64,000 bases of DNA from Mucilaginibacter sp. (GCA_028288305.1 JAQBOA010000059.1:53507-117506); one strand, 5' to 3'. Counted from the stretch's first letter, positions 36,601 through 46,101 are shown. Translations and numbers: made by a program. Notes: generated from the letters alone by a model not told the origin.

Positions 36601-36931
36601 CTTCCTTTGTAATGTCTTTAAACTTCATATGCCCCAGGTTAAGATAAAGCATATTCTTCCTCATATTGCCTGTAAACATAATATCGGGTAATCCATCATT
36701 ATTAATATCTCCTACAGCCACACCACCACCATTATAAAAATATTCGTAAGACAGCACATTCAACTCTTCCGACTCATTAATATCATTGCTAAATTTAATA
36801 TTGGTTTCCTTTGGTGCTAAGAGTTTAAATAGTGGCTGCTGGGAAAAAGCAGAAAGGCTGCTAAATATAAGCAGTACAAACAAGAGGGCTTTTCTTACTT
36901 TATGGTGATAATAAAATTTATGATTGGGCAT
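33611..36931 (-). CDS. Large secreted VCBS/FG-GAP repeat protein with ASPIC/UnbV domain (CRTAC1-like)
   Basis: About 1106 residues from ATG 36931, chosen because it places the signal peptide (KALLFVLLIFSSLSAFSQ) closer to the start; an ATG at 36955 is also possible. Around 14 FG-GAP/VCBS calcium-binding loops are visible (DINNDGLPDI, DVNGDGLLDI, DYDGDGDLDM, DFDHDGHTDI and others), predicting a beta-propeller-rich exported protein. The mid-protein segment AIGAKVYIYTP...GLGDNKMVDSVRVIWPD is an ASPIC/UnbV domain. It follows susD on the same strand and is coupled to the PAP2-like gene downstream. Such proteins probably bind ligands or partners at the cell surface. Confidence 0.88.
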   Translation of the reverse strand: MPNHKFYYHHKVRKALLFVLLIFSSLSAFSQQPLFKLLAPKETNIKFSNDINESEELNVLSYEYFYNGGGVAVGDINNDGLPDIMFTGNMRKNMLYLNLGHMKFKDITKEACPELEGRSGGWKTGVTMADVNGDGLLDIYICYSGKTNTETRRNQLFINQGLDKNGIPHFKEEAKDYGLDDPGYSTQTVFFDYDGDGDLDMFLLNHNIKKIDNMELARYKNETDDLASNKLFRNDNGHFTDVSKKAGIVQNPLTFGLGVAIADINKDGWPDIYVTNDYNEPDYLYINNHDGTFTEKSQEMLRHMSHFSMGVDIADFNNDGLPDILSLDMLPEDNHRQKSLQLEENYESFALMQNQGLYKQYMRNMLQLNNGDGTFSEIGQLAGVSNTDWSWCPLIADFDNDGYKDIFISNGYLRDYTNKDFLRYWGDYKIKKALAGEPFLLMDLINAMPSTSIPNYIFRNNHDLTFVNKQVEWGLNQPGISSGAVYADLDNDGDLDLIVNNVNQPASIYQNMSRENNNTNYVAVKLKGTGKNTNAIGAKVYIYTPGNLQYQEVNPNRGYLSCVSTTLNFGLGDNKMVDSVRVIWPDQTVQSLVSVKSNQLLTIKYQPALTLYKTLATAVKPIFTHTAPIIDFKPEEITINDFKRQLLMLFMYSKTAPVIAKADVNHDGLEDLFISGGQNSPGKIYLQQPGGRYREINLRGNAENIGTTSAAVFFDANGDGYPDLYIAKGGYSLYEPNTPDLQDELYLNDGKGNFILSADALPVLNGSSKSCVKPCDFDGDGDIDLFVGGRVIPGKYPLAPESYLLINDGKGKFKAASIPFSKIGMVTDAQWIDMNNDGRKDLVICGELMPITVLINTPEGFKDKTSDYFDAPQKGFWFKMAFADVNGDGKPDLIAGNLGLNTQIHASDKEPAELYFADFDNNGSIDPFFNFYIKGTSYPFISRDELNEQIYPMRKKFNSYKAYADATMNEIFSTEDLGKAGKLSANEMKTNLFINHNGKFTATTLPLEAQFSTVTQILAGDFDHDGHTDILLLGNHSDNRLKLGSFDANYGCLLKGDGKGGFTYVLQPSSGLSIIGDVKSALEININKTSYLLIGLNDGPLQFYKE

Positions 36932-37020
36932 TATAAAGTATATTCTAAAAATCAATATAAGCTGACGTGCCGGTTTTACACTTTAATTGATGATTTTAAT
37001 TCATCACTGCGGTTTATTAT

Positions 37021-37059
37021 AAACGAACAAAGAGACAATAATAGTCTCTTTGTTCGTTT
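37021..37059. terminator. Strong hairpin between susD and the VCBS gene
   Basis: A perfect 16-base stem (AAACGAACAAAGAGAC with its complement) and a 7-base loop. It lies 14 bases after the susD stop in the minus direction. A T-run follows only on the plus strand, so in the operon direction it may attenuate or act as an mRNA processing/stability element instead of a full terminator. Confidence 0.6.
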
Positions 37060-37073
37060 ATGGATATTTTTTT

Positions 37074-38669
37074 TTATTTATCCCACCAAACCTTTGTAAT
37101 AAAGGTGTCACCACCCATACTTGCAACGGCTGCCGCGTAATTAGCCGGATTAGTTGATGTTAGCGAAGCAGGGTATTCAATTCTTCTTGGAATACTTCCA
37201 TTAGTAAACTGACCTGGGTATACAACCGGAACTAAAGCAGGATATCCTGATCTTTTCCAGTTATTCCATGCCTCGTTAAAATCAAAACTTGTACAAGCTT
37301 CAACAAAATACTCCATATTGATTTGCTGTAAAGCTGTAGCTGGCAGTAAAGGATGCGCAGCAACGTAAACCGCAATACTTGTTGGATCAACTACAGCTTG
37401 AGGTGTTGCATTAAGCTCCACGAGCTCCTGCATATCAGCAGCTAAAGCATTAGCATAGTGAGTAGCAGCAACTCCGGTGGCCCATCCTCTTGAAGCAGCT
37501 TCAGCAAATAGCAACTCAGTTTCGCCATAAGTTAAAATCATGTTAGCACCATTCAAGTCGTCATAAACTGAAAATCTGGGGCGTGAGTATTTACCAAGTG
37601 GCGCAGGAGCATCAGTAGAAGAAGCTGCCGGACTTGGGCCCGGGTAATTAGGCGCATGTGAAATGTCTGTTGGACCTCCATTCAAATCATAGCCATTCGG
37701 CATACCTATTTGCAAATTTGGCGTATTAATACCAGGTGCATAAGTCGAATTCGCAGCCAACCCGGTACCTGCTGAAATTTCAGCAACCGCCGGGATCCGA
37801 GGGTCATTTGTTGATTGCAAATAGCTTATCAACGTGTTTGACCAGCGTACTTGCACAAAGTCGGGGGTATTGTTGACCAATGTTTGTGCATCCGCGTTAC
37901 CATTACCATTGGTATTGTCACACAGTACCTTCGCATCGTCAGCAATGCTTGCCATTGCACCACCGTTATAGGCCATTTCAGCATATTTTTGAGCCGTAGT
38001 GGGGTCAACCTTGGTTAAACGCATTGCCGCCCTTAACATTAAAGAGTAACCTAACTTTTTCCATTTAGATACATCGCCGCCATAAAATAAATCGGATGTT
38101 GGGCCGGCTTTAGATACATCCAAAGCAGCGGTAGCAGTAGCTAACTGACTTAGGATAGTAGTATAAATGGTTTGCTGTTTATCAAAAATAGGTGTATAAA
38201 TCCCCGCTTTAGCCTGGTAAGCTTGTGAATAAGGGCAATCACCATAAGCATCGGTAACACGCTCTTCATAAAGCGCCAATAATATGGTACCGCAGTTATC
38301 CAGGTTAGCATATGCGGCATTACCTTTAATAACGCTTTTCATTTCATATATCAGCGTACCGGCATTATAGCATTCATTCCATGTTTGAGGCAAATAACTA
38401 CCAAAACTACCACCCTGAACATATTTATCACCATTAGAATAATACCCTTCAGTACCTGCAAGCCCTTGTACCCACATGCTTTGAAATAACAATTGGGCGT
38501 AGCCTGGATTTGAAAAATTTATTTGTGATTGAGAAACGAAAAAATTTGGATTAATTAACGCTGCAGTTGTTTGATTTGGATCTGTATTAATTTTATCAAA
38601 ATTCTTCGTACAGCCCGCGAAAAGAGAAGCACCCATTACCAGGCAACTATATATAAGTCTTTTTTTCAT
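37074..38669 (-). CDS. SusD/RagB family nutrient-binding outer-membrane lipoprotein
   Basis: 531 residues with a lipoprotein signal (SCLVMGASLFAGC) followed by TKNFDKINTDPNQ, typical of the SusD-like_2 group. The body is helical with TPR-like segments. The lipoprotein caps its SusC partner and binds oligosaccharide or other nutrients at the cell surface. It begins 5 bases after susC. The substrate is unknown; the locus has no glycosidase except the divergent fucosidase. Confidence 0.93.
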   Translation of the reverse strand: MKKRLIYSCLVMGASLFAGCTKNFDKINTDPNQTTAALINPNFFVSQSQINFSNPGYAQLLFQSMWVQGLAGTEGYYSNGDKYVQGGSFGSYLPQTWNECYNAGTLIYEMKSVIKGNAAYANLDNCGTILLALYEERVTDAYGDCPYSQAYQAKAGIYTPIFDKQQTIYTTILSQLATATAALDVSKAGPTSDLFYGGDVSKWKKLGYSLMLRAAMRLTKVDPTTAQKYAEMAYNGGAMASIADDAKVLCDNTNGNGNADAQTLVNNTPDFVQVRWSNTLISYLQSTNDPRIPAVAEISAGTGLAANSTYAPGINTPNLQIGMPNGYDLNGGPTDISHAPNYPGPSPAASSTDAPAPLGKYSRPRFSVYDDLNGANMILTYGETELLFAEAASRGWATGVAATHYANALAADMQELVELNATPQAVVDPTSIAVYVAAHPLLPATALQQINMEYFVEACTSFDFNEAWNNWKRSGYPALVPVVYPGQFTNGSIPRRIEYPASLTSTNPANYAAAVASMGGDTFITKVWWDK

Positions 38670-38674
38670 GTCTG

Positions 38675-41600
38675 TTAATTTTTTAATTTAAAGTTTACAT
38701 TAAATCCGTAAGTCCTGAAAGCAGGTAAACTCGTACCTTCTATACCGGCATAAGACACCTGAGGTGAAAAACCGGATTCCGGATCGATATTATCACTGCG
38801 TTTCATGATAGTCCACAAATTGCGGCCAACCAGTGATATATTAATTGAACTGAACGGAGTTCTTGATAAAGTAGTTTTAGGAATAGTGTACCCAAAAGTA
38901 ACCTGGCGTAACTTGATAAAGCTGCCATCCAACACGTCCAATGCTGATATTCTTTGCGCTAATGCCTGGTAGTACGTTTGAGCAGGAACAACGACGGTGT
39001 TAGGAGTGCCGGCTTCAGTTACACCCTGGCCAACAACTCCGCTTTCTCTGCCGGCAAGCGTTAACTTGTTTTCGCCACGGTAGATACTATAATAGGCGGT
39101 TGAAGACAAAATTTTATTGCCATAACGGTAATCTATCAGGAAGGAGAGGTTGAACCTTTTATAGGTAAAATTGTTATTTAAACCACCATAAATCTTTGGT
39201 ACGGTACTGCCCATTGCTTTTTGCGGACCTTTTTCCGGCAAGCCACTCGCGTCAAATATGATTTGACCGTTTGCATTACGCAAATAATCACTTGCCATTA
39301 CCTGAGGCCCTGGCAAGCCAACTACAAATGCCAGGTTAGCTCCATTCAGCGGACGGTCTGTTCCTAAGGTTGTAGCATTACCAGCCGCATCGGTTTTTAA
39401 AATTTTATTTTGCACATAGGTAAAGTTAAACGACGGTGTCCAGATAAAGTCTGATGTTTTAACTGGAGTTCCGTGTATTTCAACTTCAACTCCCCTGTTT
39501 TGGGTTGAGCCAGTGGCTACGTAATGTGAAGAAAACCCTGTTGACGGATCAATTGTAGCGGTGCTGATCTCGTTATTTGTTTTGCGGGCAAAGAAAGACA
39601 AATCAAAGCCAAGTCTGTCACCCCAAAATTTCATTTCCGCACCGGCTTCAATTTCATTCAGCGTATATGGTTTTAAAAACAAGTTTGGTAATGTGCTGCT
39701 AAATCCAGCTGATGGAACGCCATTAATTGAGTTGTTAATACTATAATATATAGCATCACGGGATACCCCGCCAGCGTCACCGCTGGTTTGAGCATATGAT
39801 AAACGGATTTTACCGAAATCAACGCCATCCATATGGTAAAGATCAGAGAAAATAAAGCTTCCTGAAACTGATGGAGAAAATATACCCCGGTTATTACCCG
39901 GCAAAGTACTGTAGGTATCATAACGGCCTGTTGTGCTCAGTACAAGGAAATCTTTGATTGCAAAATCAGCTGTATAATAAGCAGAATTTGTTTGTAAAGG
40001 GCCGGCGCCATTTCCTGCAGCTGTTAACACACCGCTCGATCTGCTTGGTAAATTTGATAAGCTATAGAAATAAGGAATGATAAAATTAGTACCTCCGCCA
40101 TTTATATACGAACCTTCCAAATCGTTTTTACGAATGTTTCCACCGACAGAGATGTCAAGATTAAGCAAGTCTTTGATAAGATCGTGCTTTGCGCCTATCA
40201 GTATATCCGTATTTTGTTCAGTAATCTGAGAATTGGTTTGAGCCATGGTACCTGCACTATTATAGCCGGTTCCCGTTGGCGTTATATCTATCCTTTTATC
40301 ATTAATATCATCATAACCTAATCTTAATTGTGCATAAAGCCACTTTGTAAAGTTATATTTTGCAGACAATGAGGTTATTAAACGATTACGATATGTATTA
40401 CTTGAAAATTTATAAGCTGCGAAGTAAGGATTAGTTACATAATTGTCATTAGTAAATTGCTGTTCCACCCCGTCTGGACCATAACCCGGAGATAGTATTC
40501 TTTGATCCTCATTTGGCGCTAAAAAGAGCACGTTATTAGGATTACCGGGACCATCACTCAGGCTTGCTTTGTTTTTTTCATTATCTACAATGTAATTTGC
40601 AACAACTGTGATATCTAATTTTGGAGTAACAGATTCTGTAGCATTAAAATTAAAAGATTTCCTGTCTAAACCGCTATTAGGTACAATTGAATTGTTGTTC
40701 AAGTCTGATAAAGATAAACGGTATGCTCCTGTTTCGTTACCACCTGTAAATGCAACTGTATTGGTAAAGGTATTGCCTGTTTTATAAAATGAAAGTATAT
40801 TATTATTAACTGCAGAATAAGGGTGAAGCTTTCCATCAAACTGCGGCACCATTGAACCATCAAGTTTGGCGCCCCATGCAAGACTGCCGGAATTTAAGGC
40901 ATCAATAGTGCTTACAGGTTTTAAGCCATTTTGGCCCTGTCCGTAAACCTGCTGAAAATCCATATTGTTTTGTGCTTTATCAAACTGGTAGTTGGTGCTG
41001 TATTCTACCCCAAAACCTGAGTTCTTTTTACCAGATTTTGTAGTAATCAATATAACGCCATTAGCTGCCCTTGAACCATATAAAGCAGATGCAGACTGGC
41101 CTTTTAACACGGTCATGCTTTCAATATCATCCGGGTTAATATTGGAAATACCATCGCCATAATCAGCGCCGCCCCATTCGCCGGATGAACCCCTGTTCGA
41201 ATTATCCATCGGTACGCCGTTAATGACAAATAAGGGAGATCCGGAACCGCTTTGGGCGGTTACCCCACGCAATAATATACGAACAGATGAACCCGGGCCG
41301 CCGCTGGTGCCGCTAATACTTAAACCCGCAACACGGCCTTCTAGTGAATTTGCAACGTTAGTTTCTATTGCCTTATCTAACAGATCACCGCCAACGGTAG
41401 TAACGGAATAACCCAATTTCCGCTCATCCTTTTTAATACCAAGCGCTGTAACAACTACCTCGGTAAGGTTTTTATTGGAGGGAAGCAAATTAACGGTAAT
41501 AGAGGTTTTTCCTGTTGTGGATACTTCCTGGGTTTCATAGCCGATAAATGAAAATATAAGCGCGGAATTATCAGGCGCATTGATGGAAAAAACGCCATTT

Positions 41601-42079
41601 GCATCAGTTACAGTACCCATTGTTGTACCCTTAATTTTAACAGATACTCCAGGTAAGGGTGATCCTTTTTCATCAAGTACGGTACCATGAATAATTGTAT
41701 TACTAATTACTTCATTTTTTGTAGTAATAACAATTAAGTTATTATCAAGTTGTTTATAAGTGAAGTCTGAATTAGCCAGCAGCTGGGTAAGTACAGTAGC
41801 TACATTTTCATTTACAACGTTTATAGATACGTTCCTGGTAACAGGTATTTTACGCTCACTAAAAACAAAATGATAACTGGTTTGCTTTTGAATAGCAGAA
41901 ATCACTGTTTTAAAATCAGTCGATTTTAAATTAATCGTGACTTTTTGTTGAGAGTAAACGCTTGCTATAGACTGCAGGCTAAATGCTGCTATTAAAATTA
42001 GTGTTAATTTCATTATCAATATGGACTTATATAGCCAATATTTATCCTTAACACCCTTTAGGTGTCTAAAATATTTCAT
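38675..42079 (-). CDS. SusC/RagA family TonB-linked outer-membrane transporter with STN domain
   Basis: 1134 residues. After a signal peptide (MKLTLILIAAFSLQSIASVYS; this Met at 42013 could be the real start) comes an STN signalling domain (VTINLKSTDFKTVISAIQKQ...), a carboxypeptidase-regulatory-like domain (GTVLDEKGSPLPGVSVKIKGT), the SusC signature (TEVVVTALGIKKDERKLGYSV), a plug and a 22-strand barrel. The STN domain indicates that it talks to the FecR-type anti-sigma factor encoded just upstream. It imports its ligand with TonB energy. Confidence 0.94.
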   Translation of the reverse strand: MKYFRHLKGVKDKYWLYKSILIMKLTLILIAAFSLQSIASVYSQQKVTINLKSTDFKTVISAIQKQTSYHFVFSERKIPVTRNVSINVVNENVATVLTQLLANSDFTYKQLDNNLIVITTKNEVISNTIIHGTVLDEKGSPLPGVSVKIKGTTMGTVTDANGVFSINAPDNSALIFSFIGYETQEVSTTGKTSITVNLLPSNKNLTEVVVTALGIKKDERKLGYSVTTVGGDLLDKAIETNVANSLEGRVAGLSISGTSGGPGSSVRILLRGVTAQSGSGSPLFVINGVPMDNSNRGSSGEWGGADYGDGISNINPDDIESMTVLKGQSASALYGSRAANGVILITTKSGKKNSGFGVEYSTNYQFDKAQNNMDFQQVYGQGQNGLKPVSTIDALNSGSLAWGAKLDGSMVPQFDGKLHPYSAVNNNILSFYKTGNTFTNTVAFTGGNETGAYRLSLSDLNNNSIVPNSGLDRKSFNFNATESVTPKLDITVVANYIVDNEKNKASLSDGPGNPNNVLFLAPNEDQRILSPGYGPDGVEQQFTNDNYVTNPYFAAYKFSSNTYRNRLITSLSAKYNFTKWLYAQLRLGYDDINDKRIDITPTGTGYNSAGTMAQTNSQITEQNTDILIGAKHDLIKDLLNLDISVGGNIRKNDLEGSYINGGGTNFIIPYFYSLSNLPSRSSGVLTAAGNGAGPLQTNSAYYTADFAIKDFLVLSTTGRYDTYSTLPGNNRGIFSPSVSGSFIFSDLYHMDGVDFGKIRLSYAQTSGDAGGVSRDAIYYSINNSINGVPSAGFSSTLPNLFLKPYTLNEIEAGAEMKFWGDRLGFDLSFFARKTNNEISTATIDPSTGFSSHYVATGSTQNRGVEVEIHGTPVKTSDFIWTPSFNFTYVQNKILKTDAAGNATTLGTDRPLNGANLAFVVGLPGPQVMASDYLRNANGQIIFDASGLPEKGPQKAMGSTVPKIYGGLNNNFTYKRFNLSFLIDYRYGNKILSSTAYYSIYRGENKLTLAGRESGVVGQGVTEAGTPNTVVVPAQTYYQALAQRISALDVLDGSFIKLRQVTFGYTIPKTTLSRTPFSSINISLVGRNLWTIMKRSDNIDPESGFSPQVSYAGIEGTSLPAFRTYGFNVNFKLKN

Positions 42080-42245
42080 ACTTTTATCTAATTAAAGGTG
42101 ACTGATTAAATAGCCTTATTCTGTTCCAGAGAATTTGGCATGATTAACTAACGAATGTTCATCTTTTACGGGGGTTACCATTGGTAATTCCCGTTTTTAT
42201 ATATATATGTCTCTTTATTTCATAGGCTTTTCAAGTTTAATTGGG

Positions 42246-43328
42246 TTAATAGATATAAACTGTTTCATCTTTATATTTGTAATTAAAACTTTCGATCATT
42301 TTGAGGGCGTCTAATGCTTGCATAATGCTTTCATTTTCAAATACACCGGTAAAATGATAGTCTTTAACATTCTCGTTTTTAAATTTAACTTTAACACCAT
42401 ACCACCGCTCCATCTGATTGGCAATCTCGTTAAAAGCCTCATCTTTGAAAATTAGTCGGTTACTTACCCATGAAGTTTCAACTATTGTAGTATCATTTGA
42501 TTTGAGATAGGTAAGATTGGTTAAAGCGTAATTTGTATGTATGCTGTCAGTATGGGCAGCGGTTAAATTATTATTTGCTACACGTTTTCCGATAGTTGCA
42601 CTATTTAAAATAAGCTTTTCATTTGGCTTAAGAATGATCCTGTCAGACGGTCGGTCGGCCAGGGTAACTTCAATCGTCCCTCTGATCAAGGTAGTTTCGC
42701 TCCGGCTGTCATTTGAATAAGATTTAATATTAAAGGCCGTTCCCAACACTCTCACACTCATTTTACCCGCATGTACAATAAAAGGATGTTTATGATCTTT
42801 AGCTACGTCAAAAAAAGCTTCACCATCCAAATAAACCTCACGTGTTTGACCTGTGAAAATCGGTGGATATTTCAAAGTTGTTTCAGAGTTTAGTGTAACT
42901 ATCGATCCGTCGCTCAAGGTAATCCTTGACTTTACACGACTTGGTGTTTTTGCAATCTCAAGCTTTCCAAGAAGTTTTGCTTTTGAAAAATATGGATAGT
43001 AATAATAGTAATAAACAGAAAAACATATCCCCACAAGTAAAACCGCGGCAATACTCCTCCAAAATAAAGAGATTCTTTGCAAACCTCTAAGTTTAACCTC
43101 TTTTTCTTCAATATCTTCAATAATTCCAATTCTGCTTTTTATACGGCGGAACATGAGGTCGTTATTGGAATATTGCTCTTGGTCTTGTGTCCAGTAAGTT
43201 TTAAAGAAATTATATTGTTTCTTGCACTCCTCGTCGTTAATCATACATCTTAACTCATCTGCTTCATTTTCATCAATCTCATCCAAAAGCTTTTTTGTGA
43301 GTAATTCAATAAATCTATCGTTTATCAT
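42246..43328 (-). CDS. FecR-type anti-sigma factor
   Basis: 360 residues: a cytosolic anti-sigma N-domain (residues 1-75), a membrane helix at about 88-108 (ISLFWRSIAAVLLVGICFSVYY), a periplasmic FecR domain (SRITLSDGSIVTLNSETTLKYP), and a C-terminal DUF4974-like domain (FNEIANQMERWYGVKV) that meets the STN domain of the transporter. It sits between the sigma factor and susC, the standard trans-envelope signalling order. Ligand binding by SusC should release the sigma factor. Confidence 0.93.
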   Translation of the reverse strand: MINDRFIELLTKKLLDEIDENEADELRCMINDEECKKQYNFFKTYWTQDQEQYSNNDLMFRRIKSRIGIIEDIEEKEVKLRGLQRISLFWRSIAAVLLVGICFSVYYYYYYPYFSKAKLLGKLEIAKTPSRVKSRITLSDGSIVTLNSETTLKYPPIFTGQTREVYLDGEAFFDVAKDHKHPFIVHAGKMSVRVLGTAFNIKSYSNDSRSETTLIRGTIEVTLADRPSDRIILKPNEKLILNSATIGKRVANNNLTAAHTDSIHTNYALTNLTYLKSNDTTIVETSWVSNRLIFKDEAFNEIANQMERWYGVKVKFKNENVKDYHFTGVFENESIMQALDALKMIESFNYKYKDETVYIY

Positions 43329-43381
43329 TAGTTATTTGGAATACCCGTTTAGTGTAAGGACAATAATTTATTCCCAATTGC

Positions 43382-44095
43382 CTACAGGCTCACAAAAAAT
43401 ATTTTGAATAAAAGATACACTAAAGTTAAACCTATCAAAGGTGAACTAGCCTGGGAGCTGGCAATAGATTTTGTAGCAACCCGGTGGACAGCCAAAATTA
43501 TACTTAATTTTTTCATGGCCCTGAAAAGCTGGGTTTGTACCGTACGGGATGAAATGTTTAAAATTTCGGCAACTTCCTTGTACTTCATGCCATCTTCTTT
43601 AATCAGCTTAAAAATGATGCATGCCTGCTGCGGTAAAGATGCGATAGCCTGATCAAGCAAGAAATGTAGTTCTTTACGTTCAAGTTCCTTTTCCGGATCA
43701 AAAGTATTTACAAACTCAACCTCATCTGACGATTCAATTTGGACCAGGTGTATGTTCGAAAACTTTTTTAAATAGTTGAATGATTGATTTTTTACTGCTA
43801 CGAATAAATAAGTTTCAGGATTCGATATATCTGCAAGGTTTTTTCGGTTCTCCCAGCATTTCACAAATATTTCGGATACAATATCCTCCGCCGCCTCCTT
43901 CTGCCTGATATAAAATATACAGAACTTTATAAGACGCGTATTTAACATATGGAACAACAGTTCAAAGGCTTTAAGATCATCCTCAAAACACACCCTTTTC
44001 CACAAGCTTAAAGTATCAGTTTTATCAATTTTCAATAAATTATCAATTAAGTATGAAAATAAAAATGGTTTTGCAATGTAACAACTTTGTAACAA
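43382..44095 (-). CDS. ECF-family RNA polymerase sigma factor (sigma-70 type)
   Basis: 237 residues. Region 2 is FELLFHMLNTRLIKFCIFYIRQKEAAEDIVSEIFVKCWENR; region 4 with its helix-turn-helix is EDGMKYKEVAEILNISSRTVQTQLFRAMKKL. A hydrophobic C-terminal tail (SPLIGLTLVYLLFKIFFVSL) is an extension found in many Bacteroidota SusCD-linked sigma factors. The exact start is uncertain because the first 30 residues are poorly conserved-looking and a downstream non-ATG start is possible. It should activate the susCD operon. Confidence 0.9.
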   Translation of the reverse strand: MLQSCYIAKPFLFSYLIDNLLKIDKTDTLSLWKRVCFEDDLKAFELLFHMLNTRLIKFCIFYIRQKEAAEDIVSEIFVKCWENRKNLADISNPETYLFVAVKNQSFNYLKKFSNIHLVQIESSDEVEFVNTFDPEKELERKELHFLLDQAIASLPQQACIIFKLIKEDGMKYKEVAEILNISSRTVQTQLFRAMKKLSIILAVHRVATKSIASSQASSPLIGLTLVYLLFKIFFVSL

Positions 44096-44378
44096 AAATC
44101 AACATTTATTTTAAATTTTTCAAAAAAATAATACCAATATAACATTAATCTAAAATAATTTACAGGGTGTGTAGGCAAAATGAATAAAAAAATTGTCTAT
44201 ATGACATTGAAAATATATATTTTTTTGTTTGTTGGTTTATTTTAAAAGCTTTTATATAACAATCTCTATTGATTTAGTATATATTTAGAAAAAAGAGCTT
44301 AAATGTTTGTTTTTAAATGTGTTTAACCGTGTTTTTAAATGTGTTTTCAATACACTAAGCTCCTTATAAATAATTTTT

Positions 44379-45848
44379 ATGTCTAAAATTACCGCTATTA
44401 AACTAATGAAAAAATTATTCTTTTTTTCAGTTCTGTTATTACCATTAAATAATAACTTAAAGGCTCAGCAGCATCAAATGTCTAAAAGCTATGTTGTTCC
44501 TGATGATTCTTTGGTACAGCAAAAGCTAAACAAATGGCAGGATCTTAAATTTGGTTTATTTATGCATTGGGGTACCTACAGCGAATGGGGAGTAGTAGAA
44601 AGCTGGAGCATATGTCCAGAAGATGAAGGATGGACTCAAAGAAAAGGTCCCTACGGTACTGATTACTTTAGTTATAAAAAAGCTTATGAAAACTTACAAA
44701 CTACTTTTAACCCAACAAAATTCAATCCCGAAAAATGGGTAAAAGCGGCTAAAGAAGCTGGGATGAAATATGTTATTTTTACCACCAAACACCACGATGG
44801 ATTTTGCATGTTTGATACTAAGCAAACAGATTATAAAATAACAAGCACAAAAACTCCTTTCTCAGTAAATCCAAGAAGTAATATAGCCAGTGAAATATTT
44901 AACGCTTTCCGTAAAGAAAACTTTATGATAGGGGCTTATTTTTCAAAGCCTGACTGGCATTCAGAATACTATTGGTGGCCTTACTTTCCGCCTAAAGACA
45001 GGAACGTCAATTATGACCCTGCTAAATATCCGGAACGCTGGCAAAAATTTAAAGATTATTCCTATAATCAGATACAAGAGTTAATGACCGGATATGGTAG
45101 CGTGGATATTCTATGGCTTGATGGGGGATGGGTACGACCTAAAAATACGATAGATACGGCTGTTGAATGGCAAAGAACTATCACTTATGATCAAAATATT
45201 GATATGCCGCGAATTGCTGCAATGGCCCGCACCAAACAGCCAGGGCTTATTGTAGTTGACCGTACTGTTGCTGGCCAATATGAAAACTATACTACACCAG
45301 AACAGCAGGTGCCAGATGCGCCATTGGATCATCCCTGGGAAAGCTGTATTACCATGGGCAACTCCTGGAGCTATGTTCCCGGCGATAGTTATAAATCAGC
45401 CAATCAAATTATTTCTTTATTAGTGAACATAGTTTCGAGGGGTGGTAATTTACTAATGAACATTGGACCGGGGCCTGATGGTGACTGGGACCCTATAGCC
45501 TATGAAAGATTAAAACAAATAGGTAACTGGATAAAGATAAACGGAGAAGGGATTTACAACTCTGTAGCTGTTGCACCTTACTCTGAAGGAAATATCTACT
45601 ACACCAAATCAAAAAACACTAATACCCTTTATGCATTTATTTTATCGGGCAAGGATAAAGTTGAGTTGCCTCAAAATGTTCTATTTCATTTAAAAGGTGT
45701 TACAAAGGTTAAAAAAATAAGCTTGCTCGGTATCAACAAAAAATTAAAATGGATAGCTGCAGACGGCAGTATAAAAATAATTATTCCTGCGTATTTACAA
45801 ACTAATAAAGGCCTGGCTAAGGCTGCAGTTTTTAAAATTCAATATTAA
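44379..45848 (+). CDS. Alpha-L-fucosidase, glycoside hydrolase family 29, secreted
   Basis: 489 residues from ATG 44379; Met at 44406 (MKKLFFFSVLLLPL) gives a more standard signal peptide and may be the true start. GH29 motifs are clear: KFGLFMHWGTYSEWG, FTTKHHDGFCMFDTKQTDYKI, and the nucleophile Asp in DILWLDGGW. It releases L-fucose from glycans outside the cytoplasm. It diverges from the sigma factor of the SusCD locus across a 280-base AT-rich gap and could be part of the same utilisation locus (inference). Confidence 0.92.
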   Translation: MSKITAIKLMKKLFFFSVLLLPLNNNLKAQQHQMSKSYVVPDDSLVQQKLNKWQDLKFGLFMHWGTYSEWGVVESWSICPEDEGWTQRKGPYGTDYFSYKKAYENLQTTFNPTKFNPEKWVKAAKEAGMKYVIFTTKHHDGFCMFDTKQTDYKITSTKTPFSVNPRSNIASEIFNAFRKENFMIGAYFSKPDWHSEYYWWPYFPPKDRNVNYDPAKYPERWQKFKDYSYNQIQELMTGYGSVDILWLDGGWVRPKNTIDTAVEWQRTITYDQNIDMPRIAAMARTKQPGLIVVDRTVAGQYENYTTPEQQVPDAPLDHPWESCITMGNSWSYVPGDSYKSANQIISLLVNIVSRGGNLLMNIGPGPDGDWDPIAYERLKQIGNWIKINGEGIYNSVAVAPYSEGNIYYTKSKNTNTLYAFILSGKDKVELPQNVLFHLKGVTKVKKISLLGINKKLKWIAADGSIKIIIPAYLQTNKGLAKAAVFKIQY

Positions 45849-45956
45849 TTTTTAATAAAAAATAGGAGTTCCTCATAAATAAATAATTTCATAGGTTTTT
45901 GACTTGATTTTGTAGTCTTTAATAAAGACTGTGTTCATTTTGTGTCTACAAAAAGA

Positions 45957-45988
45957 AAAACCCCTCTATTTTTACGTAGAGGGGTTTT
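45957..45988 (-). terminator. Rho-independent terminator of tRNA-Leu(UAG)
   Basis: Stem AACCCCTCTA / TAGAGGGGTT around a short loop. On the minus strand it directly follows the tRNA 3' end and is followed by a T-rich run. It also lies 108 bases after the fucosidase stop and may stop that transcript too. Confidence 0.8.
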
Positions 45989-45989
45989 G

Positions 45990-46071
45990 TGCGGAAGAAG
46001 GGACTCGAACCCCCACGCCTCGCGGCGCCAGATCCTAAGTCTGGTGCGGCTACCAATTACGCCACTTCCGC
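45990..46071 (-). tRNA. tRNA-Leu (anticodon UAG)
   Basis: 82 bases on the minus strand. Acceptor stem GCGGAAG pairs with CTTCCGC. The anticodon stem CCAGA/TCTGG encloses CTTAGGA, giving anticodon TAG. A long variable arm marks it as class II, and the T-loop is TTCGAGT. CCA is not encoded. Confidence 0.95.
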
Positions 46072-46093
46072 GTTTTTGATTTTTAAGAGGCTG

Positions 46094-46101
46094 CAAAGAT
46101 A
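46094..46101 (-). promoter_or_regulatory. Candidate -7 promoter box for tRNA-Leu(UAG)
   Basis: The minus strand reads TATCTTTG, matching TAnnTTTG, 22 bases before the tRNA 5' end. Confidence 0.5.
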
